Shown here: piece by piece, positions 40,801-55,800 of the stretch
How positions within the stretch are numbered: position 1 is the first letter of the stretch
Layout: each line of letters starts with the position of its first letter
DNA from: Strix aluco
Lineage: Eukaryota > Chordata > Aves > Strigiformes > Strigidae
NCBI RefSeq assembly: GCF_031877795.1
Contig: NC_133948.1
Location: 11,578,948-11,642,947 of the forward strand
Direction: 5' to 3'
Length of the DNA: 64,000 nt
Position numbers and translations under genes: made by a program
Notes under the pieces: model-generated
What the model was told of the DNA's origin: nothing
The model's database searches: none
Seen by the model: only the letters and a program-made list of their open reading frames with translations

Positions 40801-43800
40801 CTGAGAGTTAACTGTAGCATTAAAATATTGCACTCCCCTAAATTTACACCAATGCCCCCATTTCACTTCCAGTTCCCCAAATCACCTCTCCTCCTCACCA
40901 TCACCCCAACTGCTGCAATCCTAAACCAGTCCACGCCGAGCTGTCACAGCCCCTGAATTATCTAACCCCTATCAATACCTCTGTGTATTACAGAACTGCA
41001 ACTCACTTGAACTTTGCTTGAATCCTGTGGCAGAGTGGACAATGACATTCAGGAATCCATAGAGGCCTGGGGATTCATCATCTGTACAAAAGACCCAAGG
41101 AATTTTGTTACGTTCATAGAGGAGCCAAGAGTGAAAGACAGAGTGATGAGACTGATATTACACAGGTTGATGAGCAGAGGGTAAACTGTCCCTAAAAAGG
41201 ATGGCAGGAGCACACAGCCTTGCCAGGCAGGAGCACACAGCCTCGCCATTTCAGCAAGATAGGAGACTGTTCCAGGTTCGGTGTCGGATTCACCTGTAAT
41301 GCCTTCTGGCAACGCATGGCTTTTACATTTTACTTTTTACCTTCTAGGTCAGCAAGACAGCATGGAAGAAATTCAAAAGCAGAAAAAGTAAAATATAGAA
41401 GCTAAGTCTATACTAGCAGATTAAATAGTAATTTAGGATGGCCTCTGACACAGTTTTGGCCAACTAGTGTCCTTCCAAAGGATTCTCAGGCATAGTTCCA
41501 AGTTGTCCCAGGTTAGGACTCCAAGAGGCACGCCAATCCCTGGCATGATGGCTGCGTGTAAAGACCATTTAATAGTCAATGAATATATACTGGAAGATGT
41601 CCAGGAATATTTTATTCATTTAGATGAAGCCATATAATTTGAGGCTTGTATTTTTACTGTTGCAGCAAGTAACACTGGGATGACAAATTATTCTTGTTCC
41701 TGCTGCTCTCTTTGTATGCTATCATCTACTTCAACTAAACTACAAAAGTTGGGTACATATGGTCTTAGCTTTTGTTTTACAGGGACTCTCAGTTTGTAAC
41801 TCATCACCAGGTTGAAGCCTGTAGCAAAAAGAAACAGTAAGAGCAGTTCTAGGGGAAATGCACAAAGGCAGGCAGAGGTAGGTTTTCACTGCAGCTGTAC
41901 CATGTGAAAGCATAAACCAAAGGTCTCACCTTCCTTATTGATAGTGAGGGGAATGTTGTGGACTGTCTGAAGCTTCACACAGGAGTTTGTCAGCATCTGG
42001 AGCTCCACCGATGTGAGTGAGAAGCTTTTAAAGCCTGCCAAGGAGATTCAAAGAGGGTGGAGCTAAAACTCGAAGCAGAGGCTGGCTGCATGGTCCCTCA
42101 TTCTGGGCATCCACGGAATAGCTGCTCCGAGGCCAATGCTCAGCAACAGTAGCACAGTGCCCAGGTCTGAACTGCTGCTGGAGCCCGGCTCAATGGAGGG
42201 CATATTTAGTTACTCTTTGGAGTTAAAAAGTCTCAGGATGGTTCACAGGAAACAAGGGGGGCCCTTATTTTCTTGCAAAGCCAAAAACCACCCATGTCAA
42301 AAAAGTAACTAAGTTTCTTTGGCCTGGATCCAGGTAAAAGGGTGCAGCTGTTCTCTCTACCTGGAATTGCACAGAGCTCTGATCTCCAGGGTAAATGGAA
42401 GAATTTCTCCACGCACTTACTAAGTGGTCTCCCTACACATTCCCTACACGTTGCTGCATGCCCTCAGACAGGTGCAGAGACAGAAGACATCTATATGTGC
42501 TGTGGATTTCAACACACATCTCTCTTTGCAGGGAACCCTGCCCCACACTCATCCTCTGGAATCCTGCTCTCTAATAAGATCACAGTATTTGTACCAATGC
42601 CCAGCTGAGGGACACTCACATTTCTTCTGCTGCTCCCGGATGTTCTCCCTCCACTCTGCCCTTTCATAGTCCGATGAAATGAGGAACGTGTAACTCTACC
42701 CAGGAAAACAGAAGAAAATGGAGTATGCATTAGTCTGACCGACCACTGACAGCAGGCCTGCCTGCCTCCCACCCCTCTCCAGTGGAAATTACTGGATATA
42801 CTGTCCTAGTACTCCTGCCAGTTGCCCTACATCACAGCTTTGTCAGTGACAGGCAGGACTCTGGCAATGTGCCTTCTCAGCCATGTGCCAGCAGTACCAG
42901 CGTGGACTCCTGCAGTGAGAGCTTTCGCAGAGCTCCACCCTGCAAACAGCAGCTGCCTCCCTGGCAGCATGAGGTCCCACAGCAGCTCTGTGCTATTCCT
43001 CACGACGGGAAACCCAAAAGCCTCCAGCACAGGCCTGGACACGGACGCAAGCTGAGGAAGCGGTGCCCAGCGTGTGGATTTTCACTGAGTAGTAACAGGA
43101 TCTTGTGAGAATCCTTTGCCATGTGCATGGGAAGGCCACAGTGACAGGTTACAGCCAGAGCAGGGGATACCTCTGGCACACTGAGCATCCCACAGCGCTG
43201 AAGGAGACTGTTCACAACCCTTCAGCACCCCTGGTGCCAAGGGCAGCCTACAGTCCTGAGGAGGCAGCCCTGAGTGTGCTAAGCCTTGAACTTGAAGGGG
43301 AGTCTAGAAGGCAGCTGCTGCAGAGCTTCATCTTAGGTGAAGAGAGCCATTCCTATGCTCTGCCAGGGCAGGTGCTGAAGTAGAGGATTAATTTCCAACA
43401 TCATTTTTTAAATGCCAGTGTTGCATACAAATCAGTCATAGCCTTACAAAATGTCATCATAACTTTGGTGTAGCAGGGGTTAGGTGTCTGCTGCTTGGAG
43501 AGTGCTTTCAGGCCAGACAGTAGAGGGCATGAAGACCTCCTTGTACAACGGCACACACAGACACTCCCCCCTCCCCTTGACCTCTGTCCTGTACACTGAG
43601 GGACACCAGAAGAGCCACTCACCTTGCCATTGCGATTGTGGACCCGGAAGGCCATGTTGGGTGACATCAGCAGTAGGAGGGATTCCTGCTCCGAGAGCTT
43701 CTTTTTCAACCTCTCAATGACCTTGCTGCCTTTATTGGCCCTCTGAAGGGTGGGGGAGAGAGGGAAACAGAGGACACATATCATCCTCCAATGTCTGCCT

Positions 43801-46800
43801 CCATTTATGCTGATAGACATTTTAAGATCCACAGTCCCTTCCCTCTGAGTAGCCAAATGGCCCCGGGCAGGACAAATGCTGTCAAGAGGATCCACAGGGC
43901 TCCCAGCTGCTCATGAAGATGTTACCTGCAGTATCTCTACACTCAGGCTTGGCTCTGTTCCCCAATTCCAGCTGCCCCAGATGAAGGTGCAGAGCTGGGC
44001 CACTATCCCAGCTATACCCTGAACTTTCTGTTCCAGGGGCTGCAGCAGCATCATGTCACTGAGCAGCCATAGCACTGCTGGGACCTCCACAAACATCCTT
44101 AACTAAGGAGACTATAAGGAACTTCTCTAGAAGCTGCCCAGAACTCTGTTGCCAAAATTCTCTCCCGCTCACCACCCACCAATCTGTTTTCAACAGAGGT
44201 CAGCTAAAACCGAGGTTTTTCTTGGATAAAACCCAGTCCCAAAGCCAGCCATGTATATTGTTTGGCACTGATGCACCAAAGCACGTATCTTAGACACCTG
44301 CATGCTGTGAGTAAGAGGCTTCCACACTGTGTTCCTCCTAATATCTTTCTTTTTCCAGGAAACTCTCTCTGAAAGCCGGCCAGGGCAGAGAGGCAGAAGT
44401 ATGTTCTTTGAAAGTGCGAAGGACAGTCTTCTCACAGTACAAGCAATCTTACTCATATCCTGTTCTACACACCAGCAGGCTTTTGGTTTTCAAACTCTTA
44501 TTTCTCTTTTGGGTTCCAGGAAGGTTTGGACTCTAACACCTCTGAGAGAACATGTCTTGCAAACAAAGAGAAGCCTGGGCCAGAGACACCATATCTGCGT
44601 CAGACTGTCCAGTCAACATAATTGGTGTTCTCCATATGTTTGCTGGTGCTTTGACACCGATGAAGTCAGAAAAAGCTTCAAAATCATAACTGAGCCTGTG
44701 AAAATTCAGAAGTACATGGCTTCTGACCAAAACCACTTGGCAGGATCATACTTTAACACCAGAAATCAGCATGCCACACTCACAGTCCTTCTCATGTCTG
44801 CAGCATAAGAGCCCCGCCCTCCACACGGATGCTCAGGGATAGCAGTCACAGGCAGCTCCATGCAAGAGAGGAGCTACTGGGTACAACTACACTTTTTGTT
44901 TCTGCCTCCTCACAGGACACCATAATTCAAGCCATGCACTAGCATGAGCAATGATGAGCTGCAGAGCATCTGGATATCACTGATAACAGAGCTGCACGAC
45001 AAGCCTCTGCTGAACAGGCTGTTTTAGCATAACTCCCCATGCTGTGCAGCTCTGGGAATGCTGCTTCTGTCAGCACCTCATCTCAGCAGAGACACCGAGC
45101 CTGTACTTGGCATGCAGTGCTCAAGCCCTTTTACCTTTTCACGCTGGATGTCATTCTTGATCTGGGATATCTTGATCTTCATGGCATCCAGTTCCTCATC
45201 AGGTACCAGTGGGATATTGGGCACTGCCTCAGACTCATCCACCATTTGGAAACTAAGGTCAGTGAGTGGGATGTACCATTTGCAGTCATATTGCTGGCTT
45301 TTTCTGAAAGACAGAAGGTCCAAACCTTTTACTATTACTGGTGTTTGGCAACACCCACTCCCCTTTCCCACAAGTCCTTCCCCGCTATAGTGCATAAGAT
45401 ACAGAATTGGGCACAACTTCACTGTGATTCCCATATGGAAAAAGTCTGGCAAAGGGCTGCTTTCCAGCAAGAAAGCCTAGAAGGTCCCACAGCCAGTACA
45501 GCATGTGACAAGGCAACTTGTTTTGTTATCTAGTTCTTTTCATCCTAAGAAACCACAACAATCTTTCACAAACTGTTTCAGTCCTGTGTGCTCTCTCTCT
45601 GAAGCCCCTGTAGAGGCAAAGTTCAAAAGCCATGTCATGCCTCTGACCCGGCTACTTGTGATCTAAACCCAGGTCTCTCCTGCCTGAGCTAGGAGGAACA
45701 AGTGGGGCAGACCTGAGCCAATATGTATAAACCTTGTATAATCCAACCAGCAGAGAGAAACTACAGCTCGTAACTGCCATTCTCCAGTGATTTCACCAGG
45801 ATAATCAGTTCATTTTTTTAATGTTTCATGGGGTTTATTCCATCTCCACCTCTACTGTCAGGAACATCCACTCTGGGAATGACTCCCTCTTTTGAAGGTT
45901 CATTCCTCACAAGCATGTGCTTCAAAAGGGGCACAGACAACTTTTTGCTTGAGGAGGGCAAGAACATGAGAGGGGTCTTCCCAAGAAGAACATCTACCAA
46001 ATGAAGAGAAGCCCTCTCTGAGGCAGGTATGTTGGTAAAGGTTTCTCCTCACTCATTTGTGAAAAAGTCAACAAAACTGTTTGTATAGCTGCACTCTGGG
46101 GTTGATACATAGTCTGTTTATTGTATCTTTGCCATTTTTCTGCAAAACTGTTAACTGGCTGTAGCTGCAGAGCCAAAATTAATAACCATAGTAACAAAAG
46201 AAAGTGAATAATGTCACATATTAAAAGAAAGGGGAAGTGGAAAAGTGAACGGCATTTGTCCAGAATACCAGCAGCTACAGCACATCCTATTTTCCTAGGA
46301 AGGCTCGGGGCAGAAGTGGGAGAAATTAACCTTTCCTAAGGGATCAGGACTTGGCCAAGGTTTCACATACTACCTTGCTGATCATTCCTTGTCTAACTAC
46401 ATCTTGTGGATTATGGTTACCCAGCTCTGGGCTATTCATATTCAACTAAAAATGCTGGCTGAACCCAGGATTCTGCTGAAGCTGAGGTGCAAAGCACATA
46501 GTCCAGAAGGAAAACCTCACCCTCCAATCTGCTTCTTGAGCTTGGCACACAGGAACAGATCAGTAAAAAGAAAGACATGACGTAGCTTGCGAGCCCCCTC
46601 AACCAGCTCCACCATGAAACTGTCCTTCAGCAGCTGCCGATGCTGGTGAAAAAAACAGAAAAAATGGTTTAGTGCAATATGATCCCCAGATTTAGCTCTT
46701 GGGCAACACATTCCTTAGACACGACTCCTACCAGAGCCAATTCTGTAAATCAGTCTAATTCAGAAAAAGGCTATTAAATGTTCCTTGCTGTATGCTCTGC

Positions 46801-49800
46801 TCCCTGCTGCTGCTCTCTCTCCCAGGGGCAGAAACGGCCATGCATCTCCTTTATTACCTGGTTCTGAGTCAGACTTCAGGCTTCTCTCCATCACCCGTTT
46901 CTGAGCCCAAGTGTGATTTTATTGTCATTGCCCAGCTTCTGTGTACTCAAGGGCCAGAATCACTGACAGCACATCATCCCCTCACAAACCAGCAGAGAGC
47001 AGCAAACACCACTCTTCAGACACTGAATTCCGCTTAAGCTGCCGCACCGGGAAGAGCGAGCGAACACCTCCAGGAACACTTCCACTCCCCATTCACAACA
47101 GCAGTTTGTCAACATCAACAGCCAAATGCCATTGCTGCTTCTTTATTACAAGTGCTGTTATGGGATAATTCCTGAACAAAATATGTATCTAGCAAACTTC
47201 TCAGTAGTCCCTTATCAGCCTGTGTTTAAATAGAACCATCTGGATATGCCCCCACTCTATGCCAGTTTAAATCTCTTTTATATATAAATATAAATATTAA
47301 TATTCCCCAAACCTAGAAGATGCGAAGAAGCTGCACAACCCTGATGCCTTTATTCCTGTTTCTAGTTCCAGGGAGCTTTACAACCTCCTAAATAAGAGGA
47401 GCATGTTGGTAGGCAGAAGCATTGCTTTCCTAATTCCCTTATGGGGACTTCACAGTTGAAAGACAAAAAGGCTGGAGCACTGGCACAGAGACAGATGGCT
47501 GTGTGCTGCTACCAGTGACCAAGTCAGGAGTTTCAAGCCCTGTTCTACACTCAGGCCTTCTGCTCTGATGTCAGGATCAATGGCACTCTGAGTGCACATC
47601 CGGAATAGACATCTCCCACTGATTTGCAAACAGAAGTCAGGGATATCCAACTTTGGGAGAATTTTATTCCCACCAATATGTATCAACTGCCAGTGTTGCC
47701 TTCTTTCACAGCCAGTACAAGCAGGAACCATCAGCTTCTCCACACATGCTAAGGTATGCTAAGGTACTTTTCCCTGACCTGTACTATTTCCTTCCTACTC
47801 CAGCTAAGGCGATGCTTCCCTGACACCAATGAGCCACACGCTACACACACCATATATCCCTAGACAGCATGTGGCTGGGGATAGGAGAGATCTGCCAGCA
47901 CTGTCACGCACTAACCAACGCCTCCCCCCGCTCCCTCACAGTCAGCTTTCTCCAGGCCCATGCTCAGGACCTGTCAGCACAACACCCTCCCGCCCTGCAG
48001 CATCTCTGTGATCCCCACGCTGGGAAATGCACACATGAAAACGGTCCATTTCCAGGAGGCAGCTGTGCTCAGCTATGCAGCAGTATGCAACAGCAAAGCA
48101 GTTAACCTGAGCGAGGTCAGCACATCCAAACTAGAAATAATGCCTCAGTTTCTCAGGTTAGGCCCCATGGGTTTTGTTTGCTGCGTGACTTAACAAGCCC
48201 TGAACACATTTACTGCAGAGGGTGTGGGAGTGCAAACCCCCACGCTGCCTCTCCTTCCGCCTACCATCTTTTCCATCTTGGCTCTTCAAAATGAAAACAA
48301 ACCACATCAGTCCTGAGCCCAGCAGGCATCATGGCAAGGAACACAGGGCAGAGAAATGCCCTTGCAGTCATAATTCTTGTTTCCGCACTCTGTCCTACAG
48401 CACCCTAAACTTCCTGATACGGACTAAGAGCCTGCATTTTCCTGCGTGCAGCTGCACTAGCACCACCACTAGCTGTTAAAGCACACACAGTGTCAGCATC
48501 TCATCTTGGTGGTGCCTTCCATTACACAAAGGTCCTGGAAATCTGTGAGCAGTAGCAAAAGCTGCACCTTTCCCATAGTGCCAGGAAGCAAGGCTGCTCC
48601 CTAGCAGACTGTTGCACCATCTCTGGGCAGGAGTCTGTGGAGATCTGGTATCCAGCAGTGATTGGGCTCAGAAAGGCCTGTACATATGTTAATGTTTATT
48701 TTTAGGTGGGCGTGATCCTCCTGGCTTCTCCTCAGTGGTTTTGGAGAGAACGCCTGCCTGCATTAACATCTCTGCTGCTGATGCGCACTTCTGCGTGCCT
48801 CCTCCTCCTGCCTGGTGAACAAACCCCAGGTACAAAACTAGAAACACTGAGGTTTAAAAGTAAATAAAAAGGAGGAGGTATGCTGTGAGTAGCAAAAACA
48901 CTCTCCACAGCTGCAAAGAATTTCATTAGGGAGCAATAATGAAGCAGGGAAAGATATTTTCTGAGCAAGCCAAAACCCTGATCTCAGGTTTCTAGATCTG
49001 ATGCATATTAATTACACTGCAAATCAGCTCAGCTCCTCTGGGGCAATGAGAATAGCTGCTTGTTCCCAGCTCAACCTCTGCTCATTGTTCGTAGGTGTAA
49101 AGATGTTCTCACAGCTCACTCATCTCTGCTACCCAGCAGGATGTGGCACTGTTTCTTCCCTACCTGGCAGGGACACGGCACGGTCCTGACCTGACCTTCT
49201 GTCCCCCTCTGCCAGGCACTGGCAGTGTGCGAGATCAGCCAAGACCCCAGCCCAGCACCCCACCAAGAGTTCCTAGCTGAAAAATACCCCAGGCTAACCC
49301 ATAGCATAGACTCAGCAGCCCATCCTGGGAACATGTCTCTGGTGGCAGATACAACATGGCCAGCAATGTGTTTCTGCACAGGAAACGGAGGGCACAGGCC
49401 CATGATTGCTGCTGGAGGACTGTGAAGGACTACTGCTCAGCCCTAGATCAGTCCCCTGGTTTTGGCACTATTCCAGCATCATCATATAGACCAGAGCATT
49501 TTGAAGACCAGCATGTCTTCAAGTGCAGGGGAAGCCCATACAGAGGCACCAGTGACGCCTTTGTGTCAGGCCTCCACAAAGTAAGAAAAGAAGAGCCCAT
49601 CAATATTCCCTGCAGCAAGGCTACAGACCTCCCCACATGGCCTGCCTCGTCCAACCACGCCACACCTTCTCCTGCCTTCTGAAGTTGCACCTAACTTGCT
49701 GCTGCACAGTCCTTGGCTGTTACCTCCAAGCAGCCATGCTCTCTGTCCCACATCTCCCCAAAACCCAAGCAGAAAACTCAGCTATACAATGCCAAAACAG

Positions 49801-52800
49801 GGGTGTGATTCAACAGCCTTCATCCTTCCCATCTGGGACTGAGGTATCACTCGTTTGCACTGAGTTTATTTTAGCTAGCACTCCTGGGTACAAAATACCC
49901 TGACTGACATGAGACACAGTGCTACCATGAGGCAGCAAAAAGTCTTTGGCAGCACGATCTCCCAGAAAGAGAGCTGGGTGGGAAGAAGACAAGGCTGTAC
50001 TTCCTAAGCTTGACTGGAACAGAAGTAAAGAGGTGAAAGGGATGAATGAATGCCAGTCAGCCACTCAGAGGAAAACACTGAGCTTTCCAACCTTTTGTTC
50101 TTCATACCTCCTCACTCATGAGCTAGCAAGCAGCAGGGGTAAACTGCCACAAAAGCAAACAGGTATCTGGGGAGGAGAGGACAGGAGAAAACATTTGTGG
50201 GTCAAGTCTCTCCTAACAGGGGTGTGCAGCTTGATACTAGATCTAACTACCAGCTTCTCTTGGAAAACAGGTCTTTTGTTAGGGCTGGGCACAAGAGGCA
50301 TGCCCCAGGCTGCTCAGCACCAGCGGAGCAGAGGAGGAGCACTTTCAGCAAAGGGTCACATCCTTTGTTGCAAATGATTCATCTTGCCGGGAGGGTTCAG
50401 CAGGTCAGAGGGAAACAATAAAAGGATTTCCCAACTGGCTTACCAGATCCCTGCCAAACCCCTCAGTGAGGGAGCACAGGGCACCTTCCTGGACCTGCCG
50501 ACGTGAGTCAGTCCATCCCACCCCACCCTGGGGGAAGCAGCAGCCCCCTCAGACAGGACAGGCCGGTCAGATGCCTGTGCCACCTCAGCTCTGCAGGCCT
50601 TTGGGAACCAAAGCCCACTTTGGTCAACTCCTCCCACCCAGGCCCAGCAACAGCAATTCCTTTGGTGGCCTCCAACATGAGGTCCTTTGGCTGGGTGACC
50701 CTGCTGTACATGACATACAATAGCCTATGTGTGGGAAACAATCTCTCTACCTTGTTTCCAAAGCTACGCTGTTTGCTAAGGTTACCAAAAGTGCTAAAGC
50801 ACCCTGAAATTAGATATAGACTATAGAAACACCAAATAAACATCCAAGAAAACATAATCTTAAGATCCGAGTGGCAGTACAGTGGCAGAGTGACCCCCTC
50901 GCTTTCACAGACAGTCCCAAGACTGTCAGGTGTCCAGCACAGGAGCCCAGCTCAGCTATAGAAAGATGTTCCAGGAGGCCTGGGGGAAAACTTCCTATTT
51001 TGTATCATAATAGAGTGAATTAGGATTATCTTTAATCTCTCAAACAGGGCCTGGACTGACTGTTACTTTCAGTGGCTCTTGCAAAGCTCCTGTACCAGTG
51101 CAGTGTAAGTCCCACATCTCCTTTCTAGGTCCTGCTTTCCTTTGCATGTTTTCATCTGCTTCTCCCACCCACGTCAGTGCTCTGGACAAAAGAGCTCTCC
51201 CTGTACATCTTTCAGTGCTTGGATATCCTCTTTGGATTGTCTATTGCTGTCCTCCTCTTACCTCCTCTGCATCTCCCCCTCCTCTGCTACCAACCTCACG
51301 ACTACCTGTATGCTCATCTATTCATCCTACAGTGTTTTTGTGCTGCTTGCATATGATAAATTCTGCTGCTGTCACGTACTGTTTAACACCAGGAAGCGTG
51401 GCCAGCTTGTCTGAGACACATTACAAAAAGTGGATTTTAAAAACCTACTTATGCAGAACCACATCTGTACAAAAGGACGACTCCTCACTTGTGTGCCGAG
51501 GAAAGAGCTCATCCGATGTGGTGACAGCAGAGGCCTGCAGCGTGCGTGGGTGAGAGCCCCAGGAAGGACTGGAACATGTGTGATGCAGGAGGAGGAGGGT
51601 AAAAGCGGGAGATGGGTATTGGCATATGTCAGTGAGGAAGAGGTGGTTTGGCTTTCTGCAGAGCGTAGGAAGAAAATTATTCCTTGTGTGTGTGTGCTTG
51701 TGTTGCAAGACCAGCATTGCAGAATAAAGGGATGCTCTGCCTAGGGAGCTAAACTGGCTGTTCTTTGAGCATTTTAATAGCCTTTCTTTTTTCTTTCCAA
51801 AGCTTTTGTCACCAGGAGCTCTCTGACTCCAGCTGTAAGACAGAGTGTGAAGCATGCAAGATCATTTTTGAGTGCTCTATTGCCAACATCTGCCCAAGGC
51901 CTCCAGAAGCAGTAGGCACCAGGCCTCAAGCTGTGCATGGCTCCCTGTGTCTAAGCTTAGCTCCCAGTTTTTCAAAGGCTTTAGTCTGCACTTCTGCTCC
52001 CTTGCAAATATCCTTTGTCCTTTCCCTGCCCTAGCACACTTGGTCTCTACCAAGTTAAACGGGAGCCTAAGGCAATGATATCCAGTCCCTTGACTGCAAG
52101 TTTAAAACCACATTTAGAAACACTGTAGAGCAGCTTGCCAAGCAGCTTCTTCTCTCCGGGGCAAGGAAAAAGGTGCACAGTAGCATAAGCTGATCCAACA
52201 TGTGATCTAGTGGGCTTGATCCCAGAAGGGAGCCCGTCAGCCCTCTTGTGTCTGGACTGGTGCTGATGGGACCAGACACTACAACACCCAGCCAGCAGAG
52301 TGACCCAAAACTCAAAAAGGCTTCATTTTTAGGCAGCTCCATTCCTCTATGCCACTGTGGGATCACACAAATACCAGTGTGAACACTTCAGAGAGGGTGG
52401 GACTGCATGGCCAGGGGCAAGGCAGAATGGCAGCCACTACCACTCCAGTTGGTCTGAACTGTCCTGAAACAACATTCTGCAATGAGCATTAGATGAGCAG
52501 CAGTCAAGAAAGGAACCACCATCTTCCAAACGAACTCTGTAATTTTTTGCAGTTTCATTAATTCCTGCTTTACAAGAATAGGCTGAATTGGCTAAAAAAC
52601 ACAAGCCTTTACTTCTGGCAGGGAAAGATGACACAAGCTCTACAGTCATTTGCATCCAGGCTTAATTGAAAAAAACCAAACCCATGCAGTCCATATAGCT
52701 ACTCTGTTAATAAGACTAGAAAAGTTACTACTCCCTTCCTTCTGACACATAATACTGGCATATCCTTCACCTCAAAGCCTTTGTTTTCCTACTGGGAATG

Positions 52801-55800
52801 GTCCCTTGGGGAAGCAGAAGCTTAAACAGGTTTCCTCTTTAAGCCAAGAGCATAGTGGTGAAGAAGGATCAGCAGTGTGCAAATAAGATGCCTGCTCCAT
52901 GGTCCCAAGGGGTGGAAGATTCTCTGTCACTCACATTCTGAGTCAGAAGGTACAGTGCTACTCAGACCCCTTTCCCTCCATGCATTTGTTTGGTTATTTA
53001 GAGGGTTGGCAAAGTAGATACCTGCAGACAATCCATCAGAAGTAAAAAAGTAAAACCACAAAAGTAGAAAGATGGGAAGAAAAGGAGGGAGCAAGAGAAT
53101 GTATCAGATCAGGCTGAATGAAAACAGACCCAAAAGCCCAGATAAGCCCTCCTGGCTCCCCTGTTGCCATGCTGGGGCTGGTGCTCTCCTGGCTCCTCCA
53201 TACCGCAGCCCTCAGCAAACCACAAAGCAGAGAAGACTAGCTACAGTCAGCCTGGCAGGCAGCAAGGACCAAACGACGTGTTCATGGGCTTAACCCACCA
53301 ATACTGCCTTCCCTGCTGTAGCCCTTTCTGTCCCTCTGGTTCCTTTGTTCCCATCTCCTTGCACTACCTGAAATACTCATTCAGCCCAGCAAATTAAACC
53401 AGGTCCACGCATCACAGAAAACTTTCAGTTTATATGCCTAAGTCTAGAATTAGAAAAAAGCCTACTGAGCCAAGCAGAACCAGAGGGCTGGTGTGCAGGC
53501 AGGACACCTGACATCACACAGGAAGACAGCAGCCAGGTCAGACTGAGCTGATGCTCCTGGAGCAGGGAATCACCTTTTGCAAAAGGGAGGAACACTGTGC
53601 TGATGAGCCTGTACTCTCTCCTGACCTGCACTCCTCTCCTTAGCAGCCTGTCACTAGGGAGATTAACAACTGGCTGCTTTCCCCAGTTCAAAGCAATCCT
53701 GAAAAAAGAGAGCTGGAGCAAGAGGCTGGCAAAGGAGATTTGACTCCTCCCCACAACACATTCAAAGGGGAAAAATATTCCACATAGCAGGCAAGGACTG
53801 GGAAAAAAAGATAACTAAGATCAGCACCTAAGCAATACATGAGGGGAAAGGGCTGTTTTCCCTCCTTCCTTTCCACCAAGGAAATTTCAATGGGAGGAAG
53901 ACAAATAATGAAAAAAGCCATCAAAGCAAGCTGGTGATTCATTAAAATAAAAAATGCATTATGCATTGAGAGCAGTCAATTATGAGATGCAAACTGCACA
54001 CTGTCCTGTCACCCTAGGGGAAGCACAAGCAAGGCGAGTGGGAGGAAAGGATAAGTAGAAAAGGAAAGATTTACAGGCATAAACAAAACCCAGCTATGAC
54101 CCCAAGCTGAGCAGCTTGTAGGAAGGAGCAGCCATCACTAACCCACACGGAGTAGCTGGGAGCAGACTTGTGTCTCTGGATTACTACACAGAGAGTGAAC
54201 GTACCTACTCTCTAGACACAGAGTGGTGTCAACTGGGGTATTACCGCTTTGAAAAAAAGTGGGATATTGGTGCCAAATGACTAAAGAAAGTATCCACCAT
54301 CAGATTCCCAGAGTGGAAGGCAAACTCTAGGAAGCATCAGAAGCAAGTCCTTTTCTTCCCTGGGCCCAGTGCAAGCTGTATACAGTGAGCGAGAGCACAG
54401 AGGGTTCCCAGTCCCCTCTAGCACACTCACAGCCTCCTCTTTGGGTATGTCCCCTTCTTTCCCTCCCCACATCATACACGGAGTCACTGCAGGACCAGTG
54501 AGAATGTCAACAGGCCTGCTGACCCCAATCCTGGCAAGCCCCTGCTTCCTGTTTTCTAAGTTCTGACAAATACCCCACTCCAAAAAGAGATCATCAGGAT
54601 CATCCTCCTGAGCCTGCCCCTCTGCCTGGACTCTCGCACCTCATTAGGATTCTGCATGACACTTTTCAAAGCCTGTATCCCTCACTGAGATGCTGACAGA
54701 CAGCTGGAGAACAGAACACAAAATGCTCCCTCCCCTGCGAGGGGGCATTCTAGCCTGAGATTTCTGCTATGACTCGATCAGCATCTGCTTTAATGAGGCC
54801 ATCTACTACCGCTGAGGCCCTGGTGACTGATGTCTGAGCTTCTACCTCAGCCTCCAATTGCTCAGCCCCTCCTCTTCTTTTCTCAGCTGCAGACTTCCCC
54901 GGTTGACAAAATGAGACAATGAGCAAGACTTGCAGGACAAAGTGCACCAAATTCCCAGTACTGTGGCTTCTAGCAAATCTCCATCAGCTGAAAAATCAGT
55001 TTAACAGCTAAAAGCAAGCATGTTTAACTGACAGGATTTGGGAATACATCATGAAGGTTCATGGTATCTTAACAATCTCCTGGGCTTTGTAAGAGATGTT
55101 TTTGCACAGGGTAATTTGGGTCACTTTTGATCAGCCAGTGTCTCTGGCATGCTGCCACAATTCCTCTTACACATATACTATCTGAGTGGCACCTCTCTTT
55201 TGTCCAATCTCCTACATCCTTCTCTCTCTCAATACTTCTGTCAGTCCTGGCCTTTCCTCATCAGGAAGGAATGAACTGTTTTCTAATGAAATAATGAGGC
55301 AGATGAATTAAAACCATTTTGCCATGCAGGACCTTTACTGTTGTGTACCTCTATGCCCTCCTTGCACAACATTCCATGCAGGCAAAGGAACTGCACATCT
55401 TGGAACTTTCTAGGTGTAGTCCAGCTCCTAGCAGAGCTAAGAAGAATTATATTACACCCTTAGGAGTCAATCACCTCCCTTAGCTTTCCCAACTCATTCC
55501 ATCTGTTTTGCTTCCTAGTCCCATTTACAACATTCTTCTTTAGAAATGAGAATCCAAAAACTGAGTTTTATGGCGAGAATGAAGATTCTGGAAAACAGCT
55601 TTTCCTGATATTTTATGATTTCTGATGTTTCCTCACCTTTTTCTCCTCCCAGGCTTTCTGTCTGGTTTCAGTTTGCACGTAAAACACAAAACCATTTAGT
55701 GCATAGCAATACGCATCATAGAAATTATGTATGATTATAACAGTGCTAAGGACAAAACTCTAGTCATACTTTTCCTCTGGGTTTCCAAACTGTTTTCTGA

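Noticed and set aside
45304..45470. Open frame extending upstream of BCR exon 10, which could suggest an alternative first exon with its own ATG
   Set aside because: The added residues have no resemblance to BCR and the exon 10 acceptor is strong. No promoter-like sequence is present.
47741..47770. Short tandem ATGCTAAGGT duplication in intron 8
   Set aside because: Two copies of about 10 bp are within chance expectation for 64 kb and have no evident context.
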